A stretch of DNA of 64,000 nucleotides from Natronomonas sp. (GTDB lineage Archaea > Halobacteriota > Halobacteria > Halobacteriales > Haloarculaceae): contig NZ_JAQCNO010000067.1 in assembly GCF_028274965.1 (NCBI RefSeq), forward strand, positions 1-64,000, in the 5' to 3' direction. Position numbers and translations under genes: made by a program. The notes under the pieces are model-generated. The model did no database searches and had not been told where the DNA came from. It saw nothing but the letters and a program-made list of their open reading frames with translations. Position 1 is the stretch's first letter. Each line of letters starts with the position of its first letter. Below, in pieces: positions 1 to 10,228 of the stretch.

Positions 1-20
1 TTCAAATCCGAGTTGGCCCA
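1..20 (+). tRNA. 3' end of a tRNA gene truncated by the window start (identity not determinable)
   Basis: TTCAAAT (T-loop) + CCGAG (3' T-stem) + TTGGCCC (3' acceptor strand) + A discriminator; no encoded CCA. Confidence 0.6.
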
Positions 21-189
21 CTCGGTTCCCGAACGGTCTTCGGCCGTCCGGGATCGGTGGGCACACTCCCGTTGGCGTTTCATTTCGGACGGCACGACGC
101 TTCCGAGAGCCGTCCGTGCCGTCCGTCGGGGCCGGAGATCCGAAACGGCCGGCTTCGAGGCCGCGCTACGGCCCCGGATGGCTCGCGGC

Positions 190-1551
190 TCACGGGTCCG
201 CGTCCGCGTCGTCTCGCGAGAGGGCGCCGAGCGCCGCCAGGTCGTCGTTGATGTCGGCCCCGGAGCTCTCGCCCGGGAGGATGTCGCCGAGGGCGGCCCC
301 GAAGGAGGCGACCGTCCAGACGACGCTGATCCGGGCCAGCGCCGCGGCCGGGTCCGCCCAGTTCCCGACGCGGCCCCACATCGTCATGAGCGCCGCCGCC
401 GTCAGAAACGAGACGACCGCGGTCCCGACGAGCCGTCGCGGCACGATCCCGAAGATCGGCCGCGACATCCGCACGTCCCGGGGGCCCGCCCAGTAGATGA
501 GCGCCAGGATCATCGTCAGGACGAACAGGGAGTTGGCGAGGAGATACACCGGAAACGGCCCGACGCGAAACGACACGAAAAACTCGGCGACATCGAAGAC
601 GCCGTCCTCGACGAGAAACGGGATCGAGAAGAAGATGCTCCCGACGAACGCCTCCGCGATGTCCCGCGAGGTGTACTTCTCGATCCGGTCGCCGAGAGCG
701 TCGTCGATCGCCGCCCGCATCGTCTCCTCTCTGAGCCGGGTCACCTCCGAGCGGTTCGCCGGGCCGTCGACGACCGACTCGAGGTCGTCGAACTGCTCGT
801 GGAGGGCCTGCACGAGGGCCCCGTCGCTCAGATGCCGGACGGACGCCCGCCTCGGCGACCCCCCGGCGTGGCCGTCCGCACCCTGCGGCCCGTTCGGGGC
901 GTGGCCGTTCGCCGCGGCGCCCGGGGCGGCGTCGTCGCCGGCGAGGATGTCCCCCAGCGCCGCCCCGAGCGAGCCCACGGTCCAGATGACGTTGATCCGC
1001 GCGATGGCTTCGACCGGGGACGCCAGCCCGTCGACGCGGCCCCACACGACCATCAACACCGTTGCGACGACGAACGATACCGCGAGGATCATCACCACAC
1101 GCACCGGCACGACCCCGAAGAGCGTCCGCGTCTCTTCGGTGTTCCGCCCGGTCCACTCGAGTAACGCGTAGGTCATGACCACGACGAAGACCGTGTTCGC
1201 TATCAGGAATACGGGGACGCCGTAGGCGGTGAACCCGAACAGGTACTCGGCGATGTCGAAGATCCCGTCCTCGACGAGAAGCGGCGACGCGAAGATGACG
1301 CTCCCGACGAAGGCCTCGGCGGCGTCGCGCAGCCGGAGGTCACGCATACTCGATTCGATGAGGCCGCGCTCGTGGGCCTCGGCGAGCAGATGCGTGATGT
1401 CGCGGACCTCCTTGCGGGTCTCGGTGTCGGCGTGGTCGTCCGTCAGATCCGTCAGATCGGCGTAGAGGTCCTCGATGGTGGACTCAATGCGCCCGCCCCT
1501 GCCGTCGCTCGGCCCGCCCGGCGACCGCTCCGGTGGCGCTGCGTCGGACAT
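190..1551 (-). CDS. Integral membrane protein with two tandem DUF2391-like halves
   Basis: Two similar halves: AEAFVGSVIFASPLLVEDGIFDIAEYLF... and AEAFVGSIFFSIPFLVEDGVFDVAEFFV..., each followed by an ALGDIL motif. Confidence 0.7.
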   Translation of the reverse strand: MSDAAPPERSPGGPSDGRGGRIESTIEDLYADLTDLTDDHADTETRKEVRDITHLLAEAHERGLIESSMRDLRLRDAAEAFVGSVIFASPLLVEDGIFDIAEYLFGFTAYGVPVFLIANTVFVVVMTYALLEWTGRNTEETRTLFGVVPVRVVMILAVSFVVATVLMVVWGRVDGLASPVEAIARINVIWTVGSLGAALGDILAGDDAAPGAAANGHAPNGPQGADGHAGGSPRRASVRHLSDGALVQALHEQFDDLESVVDGPANRSEVTRLREETMRAAIDDALGDRIEKYTSRDIAEAFVGSIFFSIPFLVEDGVFDVAEFFVSFRVGPFPVYLLANSLFVLTMILALIYWAGPRDVRMSRPIFGIVPRRLVGTAVVSFLTAAALMTMWGRVGNWADPAAALARISVVWTVASFGAALGDILPGESSGADINDDLAALGALSRDDADADP

Positions 1552-1689
1552 CGGCGTACGTGGATGTACGTCGCTCACCGGAAGTATATACCTACGCACA
1601 CGCCTCGGGGCGACCCGCCGAGCGGCGGCTCCGGTCCGGCCGGGCGCTCCCGGTCGCGTCCCGACGCGGAGGTCCAGTCGGCGTTCCGC

Positions 1690-2529
1690 CTACGTTCGAG
1701 AGCGGCCCGTCCACCGATCGAGCAACCCGGAGTAGTCGGCGATGATCCCGTCGACCCCGGCGTCGGCGAGTCGCTGTGCGTGTCGCCACGTTGCGACCGT
1801 CCAGGCGTTCACGCGACGGCCCTCGGCGTGGGCGGTTGCGACGAGGCCGGCGTCCGGGGACCCCGAGCGGCCGGCCGTTCCGAGGACCGCCCCGAGCGAC
1901 GGGTGTATCGCCTCGGCGTCGTGTCGGCGCGCAACGGCGGTTCCGTCGGCGACCGACTCGTACGCGATCGGTGCGATCGGGTGCGACGATGCCTCCCGGA
2001 CCACCGCCAGCGGAGCCTCGCAGAACGACGAGAACAGGACGTGGTTGTCGTGGTCCTCGACGACCGAGAGGACGCGCTCGACGAAGGGCCGCCAGACGGC
2101 CGTCCGCTCGGAGAGCGCCGACTCGGAGAGGTACTCGCCGACGCGGAGATCCGCCCGTCCGGGGTTCTTCAGTTCGACGTTCACCCCCACGCCCGCCGGG
2201 ACGGCCGCGAGGACCTCGGAGAGACGCGGGACGGTCTCGCCGCTGTCGAGTACCTCCGCGCCCGTGACGGTGTCGGTGTCCGTCTCCCAGACGACGCCCT
2301 CCGCGTCGGTGAGTCCCTTGGCGCCCTCGCGCCCGGCGAGTCGGTCGTCGTGGAAGACGACGACGTCGCCCGACGCAGTCGGGACGGCGTCGACCTCGAC
2401 GAGGTCGGCGCCCCGGTCGGCGGCCGCGACCGCCGCCGCGACCGTGTTCTCCGGGTTCTCGCCGGCGAACCCCCTGTGTGCGATCACGTCGAGGTCGGCG
2501 GGGGCGGGCGGATCGTCGCGTGCGGTCAT
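1690..2529 (-). CDS. Glycerophosphodiester phosphodiesterase family protein
   Basis: DVIAHRGFAGENPENTVAA ... DLVEVDAV motif typical of GDPD. Confidence 0.85.
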   Translation of the reverse strand: MTARDDPPAPADLDVIAHRGFAGENPENTVAAAVAAADRGADLVEVDAVPTASGDVVVFHDDRLAGREGAKGLTDAEGVVWETDTDTVTGAEVLDSGETVPRLSEVLAAVPAGVGVNVELKNPGRADLRVGEYLSESALSERTAVWRPFVERVLSVVEDHDNHVLFSSFCEAPLAVVREASSHPIAPIAYESVADGTAVARRHDAEAIHPSLGAVLGTAGRSGSPDAGLVATAHAEGRRVNAWTVATWRHAQRLADAGVDGIIADYSGLLDRWTGRSRT

Positions 2530-2708
2530 GGCCGGTGGTGGTCGTCCGCCGGCATAATAGCTGCTAAGAGGTCACCGGAGCGCTACGGAGCGTGAGGGGA
2601 CCGTCGAGGGCGGCGGCGTGCGGCCGTCGGTGGCGGCTCACGGATCGCGACGGGATCGGAGCTTCGGGCAGCGACCTTCAAGGGTGACGCGCCGCGGCGG
2701 AGTCGGCC

Positions 2709-3551
2709 TCATGCCGACCGTTCGGGGTCAAAGGCGAGTTCGATCCGCCCCTCGCAGTCCTTGATGCGCCGCGTCAACGCGCCGCAGGCGTTCAGTACGG
2801 GAAACGTCGACGGGAGCGGCTGGTAGAGGTACTCACAGAGATCGAGCGTGTCGGTCGCCCGGCCGTACGTCGCCCGGTGCTCCCGGATCGTCGCCTGGCG
2901 GGCGGCGGCGACGCGCTCGCAGGTGTCCCGAAGCGCCGACAGCCGCGCGCCGTAGGCGTCCAGCGCGCTCGGTTCGGCGGCGTCGAATCCGATCGCCTCC
3001 AGCGAGCGGAGGCCCTCGGCGACCGGAAGGAGGGCGGCCGCCGCGTCCTCGATCGACTCGCGCTCGCGCTCGCAGGACTCGAGCAGCAGTTTCCGTTCCG
3101 ATCGGGCCTCCTCGGCCTTCGCCAGGAGGACCCGCTTGACGGGCGGGCCGAACGCCGAGCGCTGGGTCAGCGCCGCGGCGACGTCGGGGCCGAACTCCTC
3201 GCGGAGGCTCTCGTCGTACGTGTCGCCGTACTCGTCTTCGTAGAACGGGAGGCTCATCACCGTCTCCTCGTAGGCGGTTCGCACCGCCTCGAGGGGGCTC
3301 GCGGCGGCGGAGGGGGCGGACACGAACGTCGGTTCCGGCGCGGCGATCGCGCTCGCCGCGGCCGTGCCGCCCCGGTCCGGATCGCTCCCCCGTCGGGCGC
3401 CCGAGGGCTGTACGTCGGCGACCCGGTCCGCGAACGCATCGAAGGCCCGGCGCTCGGCCTCGGTTCGGCGTCGCTCCGTCTCGAGGGCGTCGTACACAGA
3501 CTCGAACGTCTCGTCGGTCGGCCCGGTTCCGACGCGCTCCGTTCGGCTCAT
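2709..3551 (-). CDS. Haloarchaeal hypothetical protein
   Basis: Complete 280-aa ORF; no recognised catalytic motif. Confidence 0.6.
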   Translation of the reverse strand: MSRTERVGTGPTDETFESVYDALETERRRTEAERRAFDAFADRVADVQPSGARRGSDPDRGGTAAASAIAAPEPTFVSAPSAAASPLEAVRTAYEETVMSLPFYEDEYGDTYDESLREEFGPDVAAALTQRSAFGPPVKRVLLAKAEEARSERKLLLESCERERESIEDAAAALLPVAEGLRSLEAIGFDAAEPSALDAYGARLSALRDTCERVAAARQATIREHRATYGRATDTLDLCEYLYQPLPSTFPVLNACGALTRRIKDCEGRIELAFDPERSA

Positions 3552-3732
3552 GGCACGTATTCGGCGGGGGCCCTCGGGACTTAGTTCGTTATAATAGGCG
3601 TGTCATCGGGCATAGAGCACTACGTCGGGATATATAGCCGCCGAGGACGGCTTGGGGAGCGACGGACCGAACGCTCCGGCGAACGTGGGCATAAAAAATG
3701 AAATAGAGAGAGCGAAGGAGCGAGGCCGGCGC

Positions 3733-5175
3733 TCAGGCCATGCTCCGCCCCGGTGAGTCGGGGCCGTAGAACTGACCGTGGAACCCGTAGGGAAGCGCGT
3801 GCGGAAGCCGCGCCCGCCCGTGTTCCTCGAGCGTCGCGGCGTCGAGACAGACCAGGTCCGACCGCTCCGTTGCGGGGTCTAACACGACGGAGAGCAGCGC
3901 GCCGTCGTCCTCGGCCGTCGGCTCCGGCGAGGGCACGAACACCGGTTCGCCGGGGTGGGTTCCGGACTCGCGCCACCGCCGGACCGTCCGGCGCTCGACG
4001 TCGACCTTCGTGATGTCGGTCGGTAGACTCGAGTTCCCGTCGGTCTCGGCGAGGTAGACGTACCGGTGTCTCTCGCCGTTGGTCCGCCGGTAGTTGATCA
4101 TCGGGAACTCGACCGGCCCCGGGTGCAGGCGCTCGCGTTTCGCGTCGCCGCCCGACAGCGGGAGGCGGTACCGGACGAGATCGCCGGCGGGCAACTCGGG
4201 GGACTCGCTCCGGAGGTTCGACAGCGTGAGCCCGGTGACCGCGCGGTCGTCCTCGAAGGCGACGAGATCGACCACGAGTTCGTCGTCGCGCTCGTAGGCG
4301 TTGGCGTGGTGGTACACGAACGCGGGCGGGGCGGTGACCGTGGTCTCGTGGGCGCCCGTTTCGCGGTCGATGACGACGAACCGCGTCGGCGAGTCGAGCG
4401 CCTCGAAGGAGTCCAGAAACGTCTCCCGGGTGAACGCCCCCCGGAGCAGCCCGGCGGCGTCGAGTCCGAAGGCGTTGGCGGTGACGACCGCGTACCGCTC
4501 GGTCAGCGCGAAGGAGTGGACGTACGGCGCGTCGTCGAAGCGAAGCCGGGTCAGCGGCGTCGGCGTACCGCCGTCGGCCGGGCGGCGAAACAGCGTACAC
4601 GTCGCGGTGCGGCCGTAGGAGACGCCGAGGTTAAAAAACGCCTCGCGGTCGTTGTCGTAGTGGACGTGAGCGAGCGTGAGGTCGCTGTCGAGACCCGCCG
4701 TGAGGTCGATCCGGCCCGTCGTCTCCAGGGTGTCGGGATCGAAACACAGCGCCGTCGGCGACTCTGTCACCGCCGCGAACTCCGAACCGAACCGCTGGAC
4801 CCCGATGACCGGGTTGTCGGGGAACGTCCCGCGGAGGACCTGTGCGAGCCGCGTCCACACGGGACGATCGGGCGGCGTCCCCGGGAAGGGGGTCCGGACG
4901 CCGCCGCCGTCGGCCGCGTGCTCGTAGTCCCGGCTCCGCACGAACCGGTTGGCGTAGGTCACGTCGCCGTCGCGGATGCGGAACCGACGGAGCATCCCGA
5001 AGGGGTCGAACCAGTGTCGCAGCCGCGTCTCGCCGGCCTCGAACCGTCCCGGACCGTTCCGGATGAGGTCGCCCCGGAGCCACCCCGGAAACGAGCCCTC
5101 TGTCGGGAGCCGAACGTTCGTTCGTTCCTCGTCCTGCGTGCGGAACCCGAGGCGGTACGGGGCGGACGCGTCCAT
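3733..5175 (-). CDS. Carotenoid oxygenase family (RPE65/retinal-forming type) protein
   Basis: GWLRGDLIRNGPGRFEAG, HWFDPFGMLRRF, HVHYD, YHHANAYE and final YGFHGQFYG motifs of carotenoid oxygenases; start placed at MDASAPYR. Confidence 0.85.
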   Translation of the reverse strand: MDASAPYRLGFRTQDEERTNVRLPTEGSFPGWLRGDLIRNGPGRFEAGETRLRHWFDPFGMLRRFRIRDGDVTYANRFVRSRDYEHAADGGGVRTPFPGTPPDRPVWTRLAQVLRGTFPDNPVIGVQRFGSEFAAVTESPTALCFDPDTLETTGRIDLTAGLDSDLTLAHVHYDNDREAFFNLGVSYGRTATCTLFRRPADGGTPTPLTRLRFDDAPYVHSFALTERYAVVTANAFGLDAAGLLRGAFTRETFLDSFEALDSPTRFVVIDRETGAHETTVTAPPAFVYHHANAYERDDELVVDLVAFEDDRAVTGLTLSNLRSESPELPAGDLVRYRLPLSGGDAKRERLHPGPVEFPMINYRRTNGERHRYVYLAETDGNSSLPTDITKVDVERRTVRRWRESGTHPGEPVFVPSPEPTAEDDGALLSVVLDPATERSDLVCLDAATLEEHGRARLPHALPYGFHGQFYGPDSPGRSMA

Positions 5176-5306
5176 GGGCGCGGCTTGTGGGCCGAGCGGT
5201 GTGATAGCGTCGGTTCCGGCAACGACCGATGCGGTGTCCGGGCTGGTCGTCCGCGTGCGAGTCGCCCCCGGCAGCGGGTGGATCGCCCCGGGAGCCTCAG
5301 TGCCGG

Positions 5307-5738
5307 CTACCCCCAGGTCCACTGGGAGTCCAGCGCGAACCGGTAGAGGCCGCTTATCAGGATCGCGGCGACGTTTGCGATGAGGTACATGATCCCGGCC
5401 CACTCGACGAGCGCGGCGAGCACGCCGAGTTGGATCGGGATGGCCGTCCCGCGGACCAGGTTCGTCTTGAAGAGCCCCGAGAGGTACGCCGCCGTCCCGA
5501 CGTTCTGGCTCGCGCGGAACGTCCAGGCGTTGTTGAGCACGTACGAACAGATGATCGTGATCTCGATGGCGATGGCCGCGCCGATGAGGTAGTTGAGCCC
5601 GGCCGTGTCGACGAACAGCCACAGCAGGGCCAGTTGGAGCCCCGCGGTGAGCGCTCCGACGACGACGAAGCGCCGGAGTTGGATCGCGATCGGTTTATCG
5701 AGAAGCGGGCGGAGGGCGCGGATGACACGCCGGAGCAT
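5307..5738 (-). CDS. GtrA-family membrane protein
   Basis: RRFVVVGALTAGLQLALLWLF ... NNAWTFR ... four hydrophobic segments. Confidence 0.8.
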   Translation of the reverse strand: MLRRVIRALRPLLDKPIAIQLRRFVVVGALTAGLQLALLWLFVDTAGLNYLIGAAIAIEITIICSYVLNNAWTFRASQNVGTAAYLSGLFKTNLVRGTAIPIQLGVLAALVEWAGIMYLIANVAAILISGLYRFALDSQWTWG

Positions 5739-7228
5739 CACCGGTAACCGAGGGCCTCGAGGCGCGCTTCGAGGTCGTCGCCGACCTCGCCGTCGCCGGC
5801 CGTGGCCGCCGCGCCGCGCTCGCGGAGCAGCTCCGCGTGGTCGGCGGCGATCGGCGCGAGGCGGTCGATGGCGCGTTGGGCCGTCTCGTCCGGGTCCTCT
5901 GTGAGGTCGTCCTGTTGGGTCGGGTCGGTGGAGCGGCGGTACAACTCGCTGTCGCCGGAGTCGACGTTCTCGATGTATGTCCACTCGGCGTCGCGGGCGC
6001 TGACGAGGAGTTCGCCGTCGGACAGCGACCGCGGGATCGGCTGTTGGGTCACCTCGTCCCCGCGGACGGTGACCGAGACGACCGGCGCGTCGTCGGTGCC
6101 CCCGGCGCGGTCGTCCGTCGTCCCGCGGAGCGCCGGCACGAGCGACTCGCCGTGCCACTCGTCGGGCGGGTCGACGCCGAGCAAGTCGGCGACCGTCGGC
6201 GGGATCGCTTCGAGGCCGACGTGTTCGTCGACCCGTCCGCCGTCGAAGCCGGGGACGTCGGCCACGAACGGGACGCGGATCAGCTCGTCGTACAGCTTCG
6301 GGTAGTGCGCGAGGTGGCCGTGCTCCTGGAACTCCTCGCCGTGGTCGCCGGCCAGCAGGACCGCGGTGTTGTCCGCGACGCCGGCGGCGTCCAAGCTATC
6401 GAGCAGCCGGCCAACGCTCGCGTCGACCTGCCGGACCGCGGCCTGATAGAGCGTCCGGAGGTCGTCGAGGGTCCGCTCGCCGACCGTGAGGCCGAGGCTC
6501 GTTCTGGTGTGGGCGTGGAGCATCCGGTGGGTGCCGACGAGACCCTCCGAGACCTCGCGGATGTACCGCGGGGCCGGGACGTAGGGGGTGTGGGTGTCCA
6601 TGTAGTGGATCCACAGGAAGAACGGCTCGTCGGCGCCGGCGACGAAGCCGGTCGCCGCGTCCTCGACGTCGAACATCCGCGAGGCGTCGAGGAAGGGCCG
6701 GTCGTCGGCCTCGCCGCGGAGTTTCGAGCCGAGCCGCCGGATCGGCGAGGTCGCGAGTTGGACCCACGCCTCGACGGTGGGGTGTGCGGCGAGATAGCGG
6801 CTGTAAACGCTGGAACCGACGCTCGTCACGAACGGCTCGAACTCGTCGAAGCCGTCCGGGTACCCCCAGTGTTCGGTGAGAAAGCCGTTGGCGGCGTTGA
6901 ACCCGCCGGTCTCGACGCCCGCCTCCGAAAGCGTCTCCGCGAGCGTCTCGGAGCCCTCGACCCCGATCTCGCCGTTTCGGGCGAACACCGGCTCCGAGGC
7001 GAGGATCGACGGGAACGAAAACGGCGTCCAGTTGCCGGTCGCGAAGGCGTGATCGAAGACGGTGCCGTCCTCCCCGAGTCGCCCCATCACCGGCGAGCGC
7101 CGCTCGGAGTCGTAGGGGGCGATCGCGTCGGCCCGCAGCGAGTCGACCGTGACGAGAACGACGTTCGAGACGGCTGCGTCGCTCGCGCCGTCGGTCGCGT
7201 CCGGCGTGGTCGACGGATCTGGCGTCAT
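5738..7228 (-). CDS. Sulfatase / alkaline phosphatase superfamily protein
   Basis: NVVLVTVDSLRADAIAPY, FLWIHYMDTHTPYVPAPRY, LLAGDHGEEFQEHGHL. Confidence 0.85.
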   Translation of the reverse strand: MTPDPSTTPDATDGASDAAVSNVVLVTVDSLRADAIAPYDSERRSPVMGRLGEDGTVFDHAFATGNWTPFSFPSILASEPVFARNGEIGVEGSETLAETLSEAGVETGGFNAANGFLTEHWGYPDGFDEFEPFVTSVGSSVYSRYLAAHPTVEAWVQLATSPIRRLGSKLRGEADDRPFLDASRMFDVEDAATGFVAGADEPFFLWIHYMDTHTPYVPAPRYIREVSEGLVGTHRMLHAHTRTSLGLTVGERTLDDLRTLYQAAVRQVDASVGRLLDSLDAAGVADNTAVLLAGDHGEEFQEHGHLAHYPKLYDELIRVPFVADVPGFDGGRVDEHVGLEAIPPTVADLLGVDPPDEWHGESLVPALRGTTDDRAGGTDDAPVVSVTVRGDEVTQQPIPRSLSDGELLVSARDAEWTYIENVDSGDSELYRRSTDPTQQDDLTEDPDETAQRAIDRLAPIAADHAELLRERGAAATAGDGEVGDDLEARLEALGYR

Positions 7229-7423
7229 CGCGTGGGGGTGTGACCGCCCCGACGCGGTGCGAACTCCGGGGGCGTGCGGTCGGACGATGTCACAAGTACG
7301 GCTATCAAAGCGCTTGCCACCGGCTTGAGGATTTCGGTCCGCCGGCACCCGACGCGGCAGCCACGGGGGACCCCGAACCGGCGTTCGGACGCGATCGCAC
7401 CCCGACGGAGAGCCCGGAAGCGG

Positions 7424-10228
7424 TCAACTCTCCGTCCGGTCCGTCGGATCCGTCGGGTCCGTCGAATTAGTCGGGTCCGTTTGCCCGCCGTCCCGGCTCT
7501 GTCCGCGCCGACGGTGTCGGTCGATCGGGTCGAGCTGTGCCAGCGCGGTCGCGGCGTTTTCGGCCAGAAGCTCACCGAAGAGCCGGTCGCGCTCGTCGAA
7601 CGAGGCGGGCGTTTCGGACCCGGCGATCAACACGCCGTGCTCGCCGAGCGGGAGGTACAGTTCGCCCCGGATCGGCGTGTCGGGGTTGTGCACGTCTCGG
7701 TCCTCCTGGACGTCCTCGACGATGAGCGGTTCTGAGGCCTCGTAGGCCCGCCAGGCGATGCTTCCGCCCTCGCCGAGCGCCGGCGGCTCCCCGATGAGCT
7801 CGCGGATCGCGTCGGTGGTAGCGACTGGCACCAGCCGTCGGTCCCCGTCGCGGAGGTGGACCGCACTCGCCTCGAGCCCGAGTATGTCCTCGGCCGCCCG
7901 CACGGCGATGTCGGCGATCTCCTCGGCCGAGTCGGCGGCGATCAGCTCGCGGTTCGTCTCGTTGAGGCCTCTGAGTCGGTCCTCGCGCTCGACGCGGTCG
8001 GAGACGTCCCGAAGGACCCCGACCGATCCGTCGAAGCTCGCCTCGTCGTACCGGAGCACGCTCATCCGGTCCTCGCAGGGGATCGGGTCGCCGGAGGCCG
8101 GTTCGATCTCGATCTCGAAGGTCACGCTCGTCGGGGCGTCCTCGGCGAGGAGCCCCCGGAGGTTCTCGACGCCCAACTCGTGGGCCCGCTCGGATTTGAT
8201 CAGCTCGGGGCCCTCGCCGATGATCGTCTCGCGGTCGTACCCGACCATGTCGACGAACGCGTCGTTGACGTACTCGAATCGCCCCTCGTCGTCGAGCGCG
8301 TAGACGGGGTCGTCGAGCGCCTCGACGATCGTCGCGTGCCGCCGCAGTTTCTGCTCCCGGAGGTTCCGGTCGGTCGTGTCCCGGAAGTAGACGGACAGCC
8401 CGCCGTTGAGATCGGGATAAAAGTACGCCGAGAGCCAGGCGTCGATCGAGCCGTGGTACCCCTCGGCGCCCGCAGACGATCGGGCGTCCATCGCCTCCCG
8501 GCAGGCGTCCTCGAAGGCGGGGTCCTCGGCGTCCGGGAACACGTCGAAGAAGTCCGAGCCGGTCGCCGCGTCGGCGTCGATGCCGAGGATCGACCCGGCC
8601 CTGTCGTCGACGAAGGTGACCGTCCAGGAGTCGTCGACCTCGATGACCGCGTCGGTCATCCGGTCGATGACGGTTCGGAGCCGCCGTTCGCGGGCCTTGA
8701 GATCCGACACGTCGAGGCCGTCCGATCCGACCATCGACGGCGGCGGGAACTCGACGGACACCCGCATCCCCTCGGGCGTGCTGTCGAACGACAGCGTCCC
8801 GCCGGCCCCCTCGATCACCCACTTGCTGAGCCAGATCCCGACGCCGCTGCTGTGCTCGAGCGAGGACTCCGTGCCCTGCTCGAACGCCGCGAGGTCGTGA
8901 TCCGGGATCCCGGGGCCGTTGTCCTCGATCGTGAGCCGCGCCCCGTTCCGCGGGCCGACCCGGACCCGGACCCGGACCCGGACCCAGGGGTCGTCGGCGT
9001 CGTTGTGCTTGGCGGCGTTCTCGACGAGACCGCCGACCGCCTGCTCGATGCCCCGCCCGGCGATCACCGTACACGTCTCGGGCGCGTCGACGGTGACGGA
9101 GACCGAGGGGTACGCCGAGTCGATCTCGGCGACCGTCTCCTCGAGCACCGCCGAGAGGTCGTACTCCGAGGGCTCGCCGCCACGATCGATCAGCGAACTG
9201 TAGCGCCGGGCGGTGTCACTCGTCTCGATCAGCCGGTCGGTCTGCTCGACGATCGCGTCGGCCGAACGGTTTGTCTCCGGCGACGACGCCGTCTCCGCGA
9301 GGAGTTCGGCGTGGCCGCGGATCACGTTGAGGCCGTTCCCGAGGTTGTGCCGGAGATACCGGGTCAGCACCTGTCGGAGCAGATCGAGTTCGTCCTGGCG
9401 CTCCCGGAGCGTCCGCTCGCGTTGGATCCGCTCCGTGACGTCCCGGAGGACGGCGACGAAGCCCACGACGCCGCCGTTGCGCTCGATCGCCGCCAGCGTC
9501 GTCGCGGCGACGCGTTGCTCGCCGTCGGTCCGCTCGACGACGATCTCGCCCTCCCAGCCCGACCCGTCACCGAGCGTCCGCCAGAACGACTCATCAAAGG
9601 GATCGTCGGCCTGATCCGTCTGAAGCGTCCGGAGCGGTCGGTCGATCATCTCCGTGCCGGTGTACCCGCTGAAGGCCTCGAAGGCCGGGTTCACGTACTC
9701 GACGCAGCCGTCGGTATCGAGGATCGCCACCGCGTTCCGGGTGGCCTCGACCGCGCGATCGAACCGCCTGAGGTCGCGTTCGCGCTCTTCGAGGGCCGAG
9801 ACGTACTCGGTCAGCTCCGCCGACTGCGTCCGGCGGACGAGAAGCGACTGCAGCCGGCGGACGAGTTGCGTCTCGTCGATCGGCGCGTCGACGGTCTCGT
9901 CGACGAGAAGGGGTCGCCCCTCGGATCGGTCGTCGAGCGCTCCGAGCCGGTGGGGCGACCCGCTCCGCCGAATGACGACGACCGGACAGAAGGTCGGGTG
10001 GTCCGTCTCGACCCGCTCGCGGAGGCGGCCACGGTACCTGTCCAAGAGGCGGTCCTCGAGGAGATACAGGTCGGCGTCGGCGACGGATCGGTCCGTCAGG
10101 ACCTCGAAGTGCCCCTCTAACATCCGTTCGATCGCCCGCCGGTTGCCGGGGTCCTCGACGAGCAACTGGACGAGGTCGGTACTCTCGGACCCCTCCGACC
10201 GGGGGAGGGCGTCGTCCCCGGCGGTCAT
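7424..10228 (-). CDS. Multi-domain sensor histidine kinase (PAS - HisKA - HATPase - PAS - PAS - GAF)
   Basis: RYLRHNLGNGLNVIRGHAELL H-box, ENAAKHN N-box, DNGPGIPD G1 box, followed by PAS-like and GAF-like segments. Confidence 0.8.
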   Translation of the reverse strand: MTAGDDALPRSEGSESTDLVQLLVEDPGNRRAIERMLEGHFEVLTDRSVADADLYLLEDRLLDRYRGRLRERVETDHPTFCPVVVIRRSGSPHRLGALDDRSEGRPLLVDETVDAPIDETQLVRRLQSLLVRRTQSAELTEYVSALEERERDLRRFDRAVEATRNAVAILDTDGCVEYVNPAFEAFSGYTGTEMIDRPLRTLQTDQADDPFDESFWRTLGDGSGWEGEIVVERTDGEQRVAATTLAAIERNGGVVGFVAVLRDVTERIQRERTLRERQDELDLLRQVLTRYLRHNLGNGLNVIRGHAELLAETASSPETNRSADAIVEQTDRLIETSDTARRYSSLIDRGGEPSEYDLSAVLEETVAEIDSAYPSVSVTVDAPETCTVIAGRGIEQAVGGLVENAAKHNDADDPWVRVRVRVRVGPRNGARLTIEDNGPGIPDHDLAAFEQGTESSLEHSSGVGIWLSKWVIEGAGGTLSFDSTPEGMRVSVEFPPPSMVGSDGLDVSDLKARERRLRTVIDRMTDAVIEVDDSWTVTFVDDRAGSILGIDADAATGSDFFDVFPDAEDPAFEDACREAMDARSSAGAEGYHGSIDAWLSAYFYPDLNGGLSVYFRDTTDRNLREQKLRRHATIVEALDDPVYALDDEGRFEYVNDAFVDMVGYDRETIIGEGPELIKSERAHELGVENLRGLLAEDAPTSVTFEIEIEPASGDPIPCEDRMSVLRYDEASFDGSVGVLRDVSDRVEREDRLRGLNETNRELIAADSAEEIADIAVRAAEDILGLEASAVHLRDGDRRLVPVATTDAIRELIGEPPALGEGGSIAWRAYEASEPLIVEDVQEDRDVHNPDTPIRGELYLPLGEHGVLIAGSETPASFDERDRLFGELLAENAATALAQLDPIDRHRRRGQSRDGGQTDPTNSTDPTDPTDRTES